Positions 24,752 to 33,970 of a stretch of 48,277 nucleotides of DNA are shown piece after piece (the first letter of the stretch is position 1; every line of letters starts with the position of its first letter). The DNA is from DASZHJ01 sp035581425 (GTDB lineage Bacteria; Pseudomonadota; Alphaproteobacteria; ATCC43930; CGMCC-115725). The position numbers and the translations under genes are program-made. The stretch is from positions 1 to 48,277 of the forward strand of contig DATJVP010000164.1 in the NCBI GenBank assembly GCA_035581425.1, in the 5' to 3' direction. Below the pieces are notes generated by a model. It had not been told where the DNA came from. It ran no database searches and was given only the letters and a program-made list of their open reading frames with translations.

Positions 24752-27700
24752 CTACCTCGCCTCCACCGTCGTGCTGCCCATTGCGGTCCGTGCGCGGACG
24801 CCCGGGCGGTACATGTCTTCGATGGCGGCGGCGGGGAGGACGAAGGTGCCGGGCGTGATCGCGCGCACGACGTAGGCGATCTCGAAATCGGATCCGGTCT
24901 CGCGATCGTCATCGCCCCAGTAAAAGCTGTAGTCGCCACTGATCACGAAAGAAGCGACGTAGCGGTCGTCGCGGCTCTCGTGCATGCGCGTGTAGCGCTG
25001 CTTCGGCAGCCAGCTATAGGGGAGATCGCCCTCCGAGGGAATGGCACCCTCGATCTCGAAGCCCGCGGGCAGCAGGTCGCGCACGATCATGTCGTGATGG
25101 CCGTCGGCGGAGACGGTGCCCGAGAGCTCGACGACGATGCGGTCGTTCTGCTTGACGTGGGCGAGATCGACTTCCTTGCCGTCCGTCATGAAGAATTTGC
25201 GGACGATGGTGACGCCCTTGCTCTCCGGGGGTAGCGGCTCGTTCGGCGTGCCATCGACGGCGACCGTCGCGAAGAGCTCGCGGTCGCCGCGGTTCTCGAC
25301 TTTGTAGCCCGCACGGATCGCGGCCTGGTCCGGCGTCAGGATCACGGGATCGCCCGCAGCGGCGACCGCCTCGCCGTTGACGGCGGCCTTGACGGGCGTG
25401 CGATGCTCCGCGAGTGCGTGCTGGGCCAACACCAGCCACGCCTTCTCCTGTGTCGTCATGTCGTCGGGAAGGGCGCCCAGACTATCAAAGCGCTGGAAGA
25501 GCCGGTTGACCAGTGCAGTCTCCTTGGCCTCGGCGGCCACGCGCACGAGCCCGGCCCAATCCCTGAGCGTCGAGCCGTAGTAGTCGTCGTCATAGAAAAC
25601 GCGCCACGGGCCCCGTACCGGACCGAGGATGAGCTTCTCGACTGCGGCGAAACCCGCTCGGCTTCGCGAGATGTCGCCGCTGAGCGCGAGCGCCGCGGCG
25701 AGCTGGCCCTCCGGAAAGGAGCGCCACTGCACCGAGGTCGTGGTGTCGTAGAGATAGCGGAGGTCCGCGACCGAGGCGCCGCCGTTTCGTGCGAGCACAT
25801 AGGCCGCGTAGTCCCGCACGCTCGCGAGGACGCGTGGCTCGTTCCCGTAGCTCACGGAATTCGCACGTGCTTGCTGCTGCACGATGCCTTTGAGCCAAGC
25901 GTCGCCGCGCTGGAGCGCGTCGTCGGAGACGGAGTAGCCCGCGACCCGCGCGGAGTGAAGGAAGTCGAGGGCGTAGACGCTGAGCCAGTCATAGGCGGGG
26001 TAGCTCGGGCCCCAGAAGCCGAAATTCCCGTCCGCGCGCTGCATGTCGAGGACGCGATTCACCGCGCCTTGTACGCGCTCGCGCACGCCCATGTCGCCCT
26101 TGTCATGCGTGAGGAGGGCGAGGTCGTTGAAGTAGAGCAGCGGGAATGCGCGGCTCGTCGTCTGCTCGATGCAGCCATAGGGGTAGCGGTCGAGCGAGCG
26201 CAGCAGGCCGGCGACGGGAATGCTGCGCCAGGTCGCGAGGCTGACGCTCGCGGAGACGCTGCCGGGGAGGTAGCCCGCGAGAATATCGGCGCCGAGCACC
26301 AGATCCTTCCCTTGCGCGACCGTGAGCACGGTGCTGCGCGAGGTCGGGTCCTGCGGGCTCCGCACCGTGATCTGCCATTGCCGGTCGACGGCGAAGCCGT
26401 CGGGGCCGGAAAGGTGCAGCGAGAAGGTGCCTATACCGAGATCGCCGGCGGCGATCGGGAAGGCCAGGAGCTGCCGCTCGCCCGCCGCCAGCGTCACCGT
26501 CCGCTCCGGCGCCTCGACGAAGGAGACGGGCCCCTCCGTCTTGAAGCTCGCGCGGTACTCGCCGGGCTTGCCGTCGAGATTGTGCAGGCTGAGGCTCAGC
26601 CGCGCCTTGTCGTTGGGCGCGAGGAAACGCGGCAACACCACGTCGCTGACGACGGGATCGCGAACGGTCAGGTGGCCCTCGGCGTGACCCACCTTGTGGC
26701 GGTCGTAGGCGACCGCCATGAGCCGGAGCTCGCCTTCGAAATCCGGGATCTCCAGCGGTACCGAGACGTGACCCTGGGCATCGACCGGGAGGAAGCCCGA
26801 GAAGAGCGCGACCGTCCGCGTCGGCACCACCGGGAGTGCCGCCCCGCCGATGCTGTCGCCGCCCTGGCGGATCGCTCCGACCTGGCCTTCGCCGTTGATG
26901 AGGCGACCATAGTCGTCGCGGATGTCGACCGCGAGCCGGCGCTTGCCGAAATAGAAGCCCGTGGGATCGGGGCTCTCGAAGCGCGTCAATTGCAGGATGC
27001 CCTCGTCGACGGCGGCAAGCGTCAGGAACACCTTCTCGCCGGGGTCCGCGTTGGCGATGGTGACGGGGATCGAGACGGTTTGGCGCGGTAGCACCTTGTC
27101 GGGAACGCCGAGCGTGGTGCCGAGCGTGCGCGGCGCCGGATCGATGGGGAGCCAAGCGAGGCCGATTGCACGGGTGGGCGCCCGCTCTGGCCCGCCCTTC
27201 AGCGGCTTGTAGCTCGCGAGGATCGCATAGGCGCCGGTGCCCCAATCCGCGGTCACGGGAATCTCGATCGTCGTGCCCTCCGCGGGAATGTGGACGAGGC
27301 GGGTCGCGAGGATGCGATCGTTCGCGATCACGAGCAGGCCTTCGCCGGCGGTGGGCGGGCGGATCGCGAGTTTCGCTACATCCCCGGGGCGATAGCTCTC
27401 CTTGTCCGCGCTCACCTCACCTTTGTCGGGACGGTCCTCTGCGAGGTCGCCGCGCCAGCCGGAGCTGAAGCGCACACTGCTTGCGGCCCCGCTCGCGTTG
27501 TCGCGCACGGTGAATCGGTAATAGCCCCAGGGGAGCCGGTATTTGAAGCTCCCGGGCTGGTCTGCCGTCACCGGCAGCGCGCCGTCGGTCACGGGCACGT
27601 CATAGGTCGTGCGCTCGTAGCGATATTGGTTGTTCGACCGATACCAGCTGTATTCCGAATATTCGCGCACGAGCTCGTAGCGGAGCCCTTCCCGCGCCAC

Positions 27701-29773
27701 TGGCTTGCCCTCGGCATCGACCGCCGCCACCTCGAAGGAGGCCTCGGTGTCCTCCTCGATCCGGCCGCCGCGGAAGCCCGGGCGGATGCCGATGAAGAGC
27801 GGCTTGGTGCGCACGGGGAGTGTGATGTGCGTATCCGTGGTGCGGCCGCCGGGCTCGAAGATCGAGACCCGGACGCTCGCGCGCAGCGGCAGGGTGCTCA
27901 CCGGCACCTTATCGGCGGGAATGGCGCCGGTAACGGTGCTGTGCCCCTCGGCGTCAGTGTCCGCGACCTCGAGCGGGACGGAGAGGTCCTTGAACTTCTC
28001 CTCCGCGAGGCCGAAGCGCCAGCCGCGGTAATTTGAGAAGGGCGTGGGGTCGGGCGCTAGGCTCGCCTCTGCCTCGCCGCGGAGGTCGGCGCCGGGAGCA
28101 CCGTAGAGGAACCGCGCAGCGATCGCGATCGGCACGGGCTTTCCCATCTCGATTGCGGGAGCGCTCGCGCTGAGCTCGACCTTGAGGCGTTGGGGCACGA
28201 AATCCTGCACCTCGAATTCGGCGTGACCCACGGGATCGCCCTTGGGATCGACGTAGACGTCGACCTGCCAGCGCCCATGCGCCGCGGTCTCCGTCAGCGT
28301 GAGATCGAAGCGGTGCGCGCCCGCGCCCTGGTCCGGGACGGTTCCGCGACGGAACTCCACCCCATCCGGGCGCCGCGCGACGAAGATGAGAGAGGTGTCG
28401 GCGATGGCGTCTGCGATCCGATCACGCAGCAGCGCAACCATGTAAACGGTCTCGCGTGGGCGATAGATGCCGCGGTCGGTGTAAATGAAAGCGTCGACAG
28501 GACCCGGCAACTGGCGCCCGTCCACCCCGCGGTCGGAGAGGTCGAAAGCGGGACGGCTGAGGTCCTCGAAGGTGAAGTCGCCTTCGGCCCCGAAGGCCAG
28601 CACCGCGCCGGGCGTGGCGCCGCCGGCGCCGCGCAGAAGGCCGGGATCGAAGCGGAGATGCCCGTCGGCGTCGGTGACGGCGCGCCCGAGCTCGTCGTTG
28701 TCGCGCGCGACCAAGGCGACCGTCAGCCCCGCGATCGGCAGCGCCGATCCCAAGGCGCGGGCGAAGACATGGAGCCCGTCGGCGCCGCGGAAGGTCGTGA
28801 GACCGATGTCGGTGTCGATCACCCATTGGATGGGGATCGGCCGGTAGTCGCCGCCCTCGTAGCTGTCCTCGTCCTGGTCGGCGGAAGCGGCTCGCCGCTT
28901 GCGGTCGGCCTGGTTCTCTGCCGTGAGGACGTAGATGCCGGGCTTGCGCTGCGGCACCGCCTGCGAGATCGGGAAGAGCGTGGTGACGCTGGCGTTTCGG
29001 GGGCCGGTCACCGCGAGGTTCCCCTCCCAGACCTTCGAGGCCTTGTCTTCCCTGATCTGGTTGAGCTCATAGGGATAGGCCTGGCGCTGGGCGAGCTGGT
29101 CCGGCTTGATCTGCGAGACCAGCCGATCCGGCACGCGGTAGAGCGTCACGTGGACGCGGCTCACATTGACGGTGACGATGGGGACGCCGGCGAGGCTCTC
29201 GCGCGGGAGGATCAGACCTTCGCGGAAAGCGACCAACGGCGCGCGGTCGCTCAGCGCAAGCTCCGCCGTCCGCTCGACCGGGAGCTTCGCTCCGGAAGCC
29301 GCGGGCAGTCCCGCCTTGAGCGTCGCCTGGTATTGCGTGCCGAAGGCGAGGCCGGTGATGCAGAGCCGGCGTCCATCGACCTTGAGCGCGACCTTGGCCT
29401 GCGGCGCGAGGCTTAGATAGGCGGCATAGTCGGTCTGACCACTGGCGTCGAGCGCCTCGGTGAAGATGAGGCAGGTCTGCGGCTCAGCCTTGGTCGTATC
29501 GACGTCGGCATAATCATAGCCGAGCGCGGGCGGCAGGCTCGCGGGCGGATTGGGGGGCGCCGCTGCTGTCGCGCTCGCGGGCTGCTGCGCGGGCGCTGGC
29601 TGGCTCGGCGCCGTCGCCGCGCTCGGCCGTGCGGCGGGAGCCGCAGGCGGTGCCGCGACGGTCTCTATCGGCGGACGCGGTGGAGGGGCGCTGGCATGAC
29701 GGAAAACGAGCAAGCCAATAACCGCGAGTCCGGCCACTGCGACCGCAGCCGCGACCAAATTCATCCGCTGCAT
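24752..29773 (-). CDS. Alpha-2-macroglobulin family protein (YfhM-like protease inhibitor)
   Basis: A 1673-residue periplasmic protein, the normal size of bacterial alpha-2-macroglobulins. An N-terminal helix (MNLVAAAVAVAGLAVIGLLVF) anchors it in the inner membrane; no lipobox cysteine is present. A Pro/Ala-rich linker is followed by MG domains, a bait region, and the thioester site C1201-I-E1203-Q1204 in PYGCIEQTTSRAFP, then the thioester helical domain and a C-terminal MG domain. It is thought to trap foreign proteases that breach the outer membrane, while the coupled PbpC repairs peptidoglycan. ATG 29773 has GAGG 6 nt upstream; upstream frame to 29959 looks non-coding. It is divergent from the MoxR gene. 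Confidence 0.94.
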   Translation of the reverse strand: MQRMNLVAAAVAVAGLAVIGLLVFRHASAPPPRPPIETVAAPPAAPAARPSAATAPSQPAPAQQPASATAAAPPNPPASLPPALGYDYADVDTTKAEPQTCLIFTEALDASGQTDYAAYLSLAPQAKVALKVDGRRLCITGLAFGTQYQATLKAGLPAASGAKLPVERTAELALSDRAPLVAFREGLILPRESLAGVPIVTVNVSRVHVTLYRVPDRLVSQIKPDQLAQRQAYPYELNQIREDKASKVWEGNLAVTGPRNASVTTLFPISQAVPQRKPGIYVLTAENQADRKRRAASADQDEDSYEGGDYRPIPIQWVIDTDIGLTTFRGADGLHVFARALGSALPIAGLTVALVARDNDELGRAVTDADGHLRFDPGLLRGAGGATPGAVLAFGAEGDFTFEDLSRPAFDLSDRGVDGRQLPGPVDAFIYTDRGIYRPRETVYMVALLRDRIADAIADTSLIFVARRPDGVEFRRGTVPDQGAGAHRFDLTLTETAAHGRWQVDVYVDPKGDPVGHAEFEVQDFVPQRLKVELSASAPAIEMGKPVPIAIAARFLYGAPGADLRGEAEASLAPDPTPFSNYRGWRFGLAEEKFKDLSVPLEVADTDAEGHSTVTGAIPADKVPVSTLPLRASVRVSIFEPGGRTTDTHITLPVRTKPLFIGIRPGFRGGRIEEDTEASFEVAAVDAEGKPVAREGLRYELVREYSEYSWYRSNNQYRYERTTYDVPVTDGALPVTADQPGSFKYRLPWGYYRFTVRDNASGAASSVRFSSGWRGDLAEDRPDKGEVSADKESYRPGDVAKLAIRPPTAGEGLLVIANDRILATRLVHIPAEGTTIEIPVTADWGTGAYAILASYKPLKGGPERAPTRAIGLAWLPIDPAPRTLGTTLGVPDKVLPRQTVSIPVTIANADPGEKVFLTLAAVDEGILQLTRFESPDPTGFYFGKRRLAVDIRDDYGRLINGEGQVGAIRQGGDSIGGAALPVVPTRTVALFSGFLPVDAQGHVSVPLEIPDFEGELRLMAVAYDRHKVGHAEGHLTVRDPVVSDVVLPRFLAPNDKARLSLSLHNLDGKPGEYRASFKTEGPVSFVEAPERTVTLAAGERQLLAFPIAAGDLGIGTFSLHLSGPDGFAVDRQWQITVRSPQDPTSRSTVLTVAQGKDLVLGADILAGYLPGSVSASVSLATWRSIPVAGLLRSLDRYPYGCIEQTTSRAFPLLYFNDLALLTHDKGDMGVRERVQGAVNRVLDMQRADGNFGFWGPSYPAYDWLSVYALDFLHSARVAGYSVSDDALQRGDAWLKGIVQQQARANSVSYGNEPRVLASVRDYAAYVLARNGGASVADLRYLYDTTTSVQWRSFPEGQLAAALALSGDISRSRAGFAAVEKLILGPVRGPWRVFYDDDYYGSTLRDWAGLVRVAAEAKETALVNRLFQRFDSLGALPDDMTTQEKAWLVLAQHALAEHRTPVKAAVNGEAVAAAGDPVILTPDQAAIRAGYKVENRGDRELFATVAVDGTPNEPLPPESKGVTIVRKFFMTDGKEVDLAHVKQNDRIVVELSGTVSADGHHDMIVRDLLPAGFEIEGAIPSEGDLPYSWLPKQRYTRMHESRDDRYVASFVISGDYSFYWGDDDRETGSDFEIAYVVRAITPGTFVLPAAAIEDMYRPGVRARTAMGSTTVEAR

Positions 29774-29970
29774 GGGAGACCTCGACGCGTTCAGGAGTTG
29801 CGCCGAGAGTGACGATATTCTTCTCCGTGAGAGGCGTAAAGCGGGGAGGCGCAAAATCACAATTTCGCCGTCATTGCACGGGCGTGACGTTGCGCCGAAG
29901 TCACATGGCGATGGCGCGCGAGGCGAAGCTGCGCTAAGCACGGTGCGCAGAACCGGCAATGAGGGTGCTC

Positions 29971-30822
<852 letters not shown>

Positions 30823-30837
30823 GGGGACCGTTCACTC

Positions 30838-32013
30838 ATGTTTCCTTCCTTCTTCCTCGAGCTTCGCCGCGCCAAGGTGCCTGTCAGCCTCCGCGAGTAC
30901 CTCACGCTCATGGAAGGTATGCGGGAGAATCTCGCGGCTTTTAGCGTCGAGGATTTCTACTATCTCTCGCGCGCGGCGCTGGTGAAGGACGAGCGGAACC
31001 TCGACAAGTTCGATCGCGTCTTCGGGCACTGCTTCAAAGGCATCGAGACAATCGGCGACGCGGGAATGGAGATCCCGGAGGATTGGCTCCGGAAGCTCGC
31101 GGAGAAGAACCTGACCGAGGAGGAGAAGGCGCTCATCGAGGCCATGGGCGGCTTCGAGAAGCTCATGGAGACGCTGCAGCAGCGCCTGGCGGAGCAGAAG
31201 GGCCGGCACCAGGGCGGCAGCAAATGGATCGGCACCGCCGGCACCTCACCTTATGGCGCCTACGGCTACAATCCCGAGGGCGTGCGGATCGGGCAGGAGG
31301 GGAACCGCAACAACCGCGCGATCAAGGTCTGGGACAAGCGGGAGTTCAAGAACCTCGACGACACAGTCGAGCTCGGCACGCGCAATATCAAGGTGGCCTT
31401 GCGGCGCTTGCGTCAGTTCGCGCGCGAAGGCGCGCCCGAGGAGCTCGATCTCGATGACACGATCCGCTCGACCGCGAAGAACGCGGGCTGGCTAGACCTC
31501 AAGCTCAGGCCCGAGCGGCACAATGCCGTGAAGGTCCTGCTCTTCCTCGACATCGGCGGGTCCATGGACGGGCACGTCAAGACCTGCGCGGAACTCTTCT
31601 CGGCCGCGCGTGCGGAGTTCAAGCACCTCGAGTACTACTATTTCCACAACTGCCCCTACGAGCACGTCTGGAAGGATGCCTGGCGCCGCCACGTCGAGCG
31701 CACGCCGACTTTCCAGGTGCTGCACACCTACGACGCCAGCTACAAGCTGATCTTCGTCGGCGACGCCAGCATGAGCCCCTACGAGATCGTGCAGCCCGGG
31801 GGCAGCGTCGAGCACTGGAATGCAGAGACCGGCGAGACCTGGCTCCGCCGTCTCCTCGATACCTATCAGAAAGCGGCCTGGCTCAACCCCGTGCCTGAGC
31901 GCTACTGGGAGGGCACGCAATCGATCGGCATGATTCGCGAGCTCATGGAAGGACGCATGTTCCCCTTGACGCTCGATGGCCTCGACCGCGCGATGCGGAG
32001 GCTTACGCGGTAA
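30838..32013 (+). CDS. VWA-domain protein, CoxE-like MoxR partner
   Basis: A 391-residue cytoplasmic protein. The first 220 residues are largely helical and charged (EDWLRKLAEKNLTEEEKALIE; a Gly/Asn-rich stretch near 130-160). The VWA domain begins near 230 with the MIDAS motif D238-I-G240-G-S242 (LLFLDIGGSMDG), where family members normally have DxSxS; Gly replaces the first serine, as often in the CoxE-like group (recalled). VGDASMSPYEIVQPGG is also typical. It should work with the upstream MoxR ATPase. It starts 15 nt after that gene; GAGGGG lies 13 nt before the ATG. Confidence 0.9.
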   Translation: MFPSFFLELRRAKVPVSLREYLTLMEGMRENLAAFSVEDFYYLSRAALVKDERNLDKFDRVFGHCFKGIETIGDAGMEIPEDWLRKLAEKNLTEEEKALIEAMGGFEKLMETLQQRLAEQKGRHQGGSKWIGTAGTSPYGAYGYNPEGVRIGQEGNRNNRAIKVWDKREFKNLDDTVELGTRNIKVALRRLRQFAREGAPEELDLDDTIRSTAKNAGWLDLKLRPERHNAVKVLLFLDIGGSMDGHVKTCAELFSAARAEFKHLEYYYFHNCPYEHVWKDAWRRHVERTPTFQVLHTYDASYKLIFVGDASMSPYEIVQPGGSVEHWNAETGETWLRRLLDTYQKAAWLNPVPERYWEGTQSIGMIRELMEGRMFPLTLDGLDRAMRRLTR

Positions 32014-32204
32014 GCGGGCCTTGCGACGAGTGGCTGCGGCGTCAAGTCGAAGAGGCGTTCGTCGATCCGCGGCCGAGGCGACCCGCGAGTGCTGTGTTCA
32101 AGCGGCTGCGCGCAGGGATCAGGGACGGCGGTGCCGGCGAGAGGCGGAGCGTTCATAATTTCGGAACGGCGAGCGCCGACGTGGCGCCCGCCACCCCGTC
32201 TCGA

Positions 32205-32567
32205 TTACGCCGCGCTAGAGTTCTTCGGACGAATGTAGGCCATCTGCGCGTGCTCGGCGCAGTAGGGCTTGCCGGGCACCGGAGGCGCGTCGCAGAAGCG
32301 GAAGCCTTTGTCGCCGGGATGGCCGATGGGCCAGGAACAGCTCGGGCCGGTCAACGCGACCACCCGGGGCTTCACCACCTTCTGCACCCGCGGACCGGGC
32401 TTGCGCTTCAAGGGAGAGGGCCGCGGCGTCAGCAGCAGACGATGCGCCTTTCCGACGACGGCGTTCTTGGTGACACCGATCCGCCGGCCGATTTCCGCGG
32501 TTGAATGACCTTGGTTCCAGAGTTCCGTAAGTTGCGCGATGCGTTCGGGATTCCAGATCGATTCCAT
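32205..32567 (-). CDS. gcrA: GcrA cell-cycle regulator
   Basis: A 120-residue DNA-binding regulator restricted to alphaproteobacteria. It binds the sigma-70 holoenzyme and activates promoters whose GANTC sites are methylated by CcrM. The N-terminal helix-turn-helix is diagnostic (IWNPERIAQLTELWNQGHS, TAEIGRRIGVTKNAVVGKAHR). A basic Pro-rich linker (PRPSPLKRKPGPRVQK) leads to a C-terminal part with three Cys and two His (CSWPIGHPGDKGFRFC, YCAEH) that binds the polymerase. Length is slightly short but complete. ATG 32567 follows GGTGGGG. Three GANTC sequences lie at or just before its start (32549, 32560, 32630). Confidence 0.95.
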   Translation of the reverse strand: MESIWNPERIAQLTELWNQGHSTAEIGRRIGVTKNAVVGKAHRLLLTPRPSPLKRKPGPRVQKVVKPRVVALTGPSCSWPIGHPGDKGFRFCDAPPVPGKPYCAEHAQMAYIRPKNSSAA

Positions 32568-32687
32568 CGCTTACCCCACCGTATGCTGTGGCTCCAATAG
32601 CCGACAGCCACTAGATACGGTATCACGGCGAATCGGCGCCGCCAATGCTCTTGAGAGGGGGTTTTGCGCCGCGATTGTGGATAAATC

Positions 32688-32786
32688 TCAGTCCTCGGCA
32701 TCCTCGCTGAGCTCGAGCCACATCGCGTTCAGGACCGCGAAAGTGCAGGCGAGTCCGAGGCCGAGAACCCAGCTGAAGTACCACAT
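32688..32786 (-). CDS. cydX: Cytochrome bd small subunit CydX
   Basis: A 32-residue single-helix protein, MWYFSWVLGLGLACTFAVLN followed by AMWLELSEDAED. The MWYFxWxLG opening and the NAMWLE motif are diagnostic of CydX, which binds the CydAB dimer and stabilises its hemes in the inner membrane. It lies 40 bp downstream of cydB on the same strand, in the canonical position, with GAGGGAG as ribosome binding site. Its shortness makes it easy to miss in automatic annotation. I read it directly from the reverse strand. Confidence 0.93.
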   Translation of the reverse strand: MWYFSWVLGLGLACTFAVLNAMWLELSEDAED

Positions 32787-32791
32787 GGCGA

Positions 32792-32827
32792 TCAGTCTCC
32801 CTCGCGATGATAGTTCGGGCGTCGCAT
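32792..32827 (-). other. 11-codon mini-ORF linking cydB and cydX
   Basis: It starts at an ATG that overlaps the cydB stop (TGATG, 32825-32829) and ends in TGA 5 nt before the cydX start, encoding MRRPNYHREGD. It contains the cydX Shine-Dalgarno. It may let ribosomes pass from cydB to cydX by re-initiation. Chance occurrence is possible; no homology is claimed. Confidence 0.35.
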
Positions 32828-33969
32828 CAGTATCGATCCTCGCTGTGCTCGACATCCGCGAGCCGCACCGGCCCTCGCATCACGCGGAGCGCCCAGCCCG
32901 TGTAGAAGAGCACGATCGGCAGGAACAACAGCACCGCGATCAGCATGATGAAGAGCGTGAGCTGACTGCTCGAGCTGTCCCAGACGGTGAGGCTCACCTC
33001 GGGATGCGTCGAGGAGGGCAGCAGGAACGGGAACATCGAGATCCCTGCCGTTGCGATGATGCCCGCGATGCCGAGGCTGCTCGCGATGAAGGCCGAGAGA
33101 TGCGCGCGCCGCGCCACGAGCAGCGAGGCTGCAAGCGGCATGGCGAAGCCGAGGAGCGGCGCCAGCGCCAGGAGCCGGTGGATCGTGTAGACGTCGAGCC
33201 AGGCGCCTTGGGCGCGCACGACGGTCTTTCCGAGCGGATTCGACGGCCCCGTGTGCGAGATCGTGCCGGAGATCGCATAGCCGTCGATGCCAAAGGCAAT
33301 CCACATGCCGCCGAGCACGAAGAGCCCCGCCGCGACGAGGCCTGCGACGCTCGCGATCCGCGTTGCGCGCTCGGCCACCGCGCCGTCGGTCTTGAGCGCG
33401 AGCCAGGTGCCGCCCTGTGTTGCAAGCATCGCCACGCTCACCAATCCTGAAAGGAGCGCGAAGGGATTGAGGAGGCCGAAGAAGCCGCCGGTGTAGTCGA
33501 GACGCAGGTCGGCATCGAAGCTGAACGGCACGCCCTGCAGAAGATTGCCGAAGGCGACGCCGAAGACCAGCGACGGCACGAAGCCGGAGATCGCGAGCGC
33601 CCAGTCCCAGCTGTTGCGCCAGCGCGGCTCCGCAATCTTGTCGCGGAAGGTGAATCCGACGGGACGCAGGATGAGCGTCACGAGCACCAGCAGCATCGCG
33701 ATGTAAAATCCGGAGAAGCTCGCGGCGTAGAGCGGCGGCCAGGCCGCGAAGGCAGCGCCCCCGCCGAGGATGAGCCAAACCTGATGCCCTTCCCAATTGG
33801 CCTCGACGGTCTCCCGCACCTGTCGCCGCTCTGCATCGGTCTCGCCGACGAAGGGGAGCAGCATGGCGGTGCCGAGATCGTAGCCGTCGAGAACCGCGAA
33901 GCCGATGAGCAGGATGCCCAGGAGCGCCCACCAGAGAAAGCGGAGGATGTCATAGTCGAGGGGCATCAT
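32827..33969 (-). CDS. cydB: Cytochrome bd ubiquinol oxidase subunit II
   Basis: A 380-residue, roughly nine-helix inner-membrane subunit of the bd oxidase, which reduces oxygen to water with quinol electrons at high oxygen affinity. The N-terminal YDILRFLWWALLGILLIGFAVLDGYDLGTAMLLPF is the CydB hallmark, and ETVEANWEGHQVWLILGGGAAFAAWPPLYA is the conserved first loop and helix pair. Length is normal. It lies 1 nt after cydA and continues into cydX through a TGATG overlap with a mini-ORF. The N-terminal half is related to CydA by fold only. Confidence 0.97.
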   Translation of the reverse strand: MMPLDYDILRFLWWALLGILLIGFAVLDGYDLGTAMLLPFVGETDAERRQVRETVEANWEGHQVWLILGGGAAFAAWPPLYAASFSGFYIAMLLVLVTLILRPVGFTFRDKIAEPRWRNSWDWALAISGFVPSLVFGVAFGNLLQGVPFSFDADLRLDYTGGFFGLLNPFALLSGLVSVAMLATQGGTWLALKTDGAVAERATRIASVAGLVAAGLFVLGGMWIAFGIDGYAISGTISHTGPSNPLGKTVVRAQGAWLDVYTIHRLLALAPLLGFAMPLAASLLVARRAHLSAFIASSLGIAGIIATAGISMFPFLLPSSTHPEVSLTVWDSSSSQLTLFIMLIAVLLFLPIVLFYTGWALRVMRGPVRLADVEHSEDRY

Positions 33970-33970
33970 C

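Noticed and set aside
25403..29416. 562- and 408-residue plus-strand frames over the macroglobulin gene
   Set aside because: No recognisable domain, shadow composition; the opposite strand encodes a full-length macroglobulin with thioester motif.
32014..32204. Small frames between the VWA gene and gcrA
   Set aside because: They overlap the VWA or gcrA genes and show no family pattern, signal or ribosome binding site; the gap seems empty.
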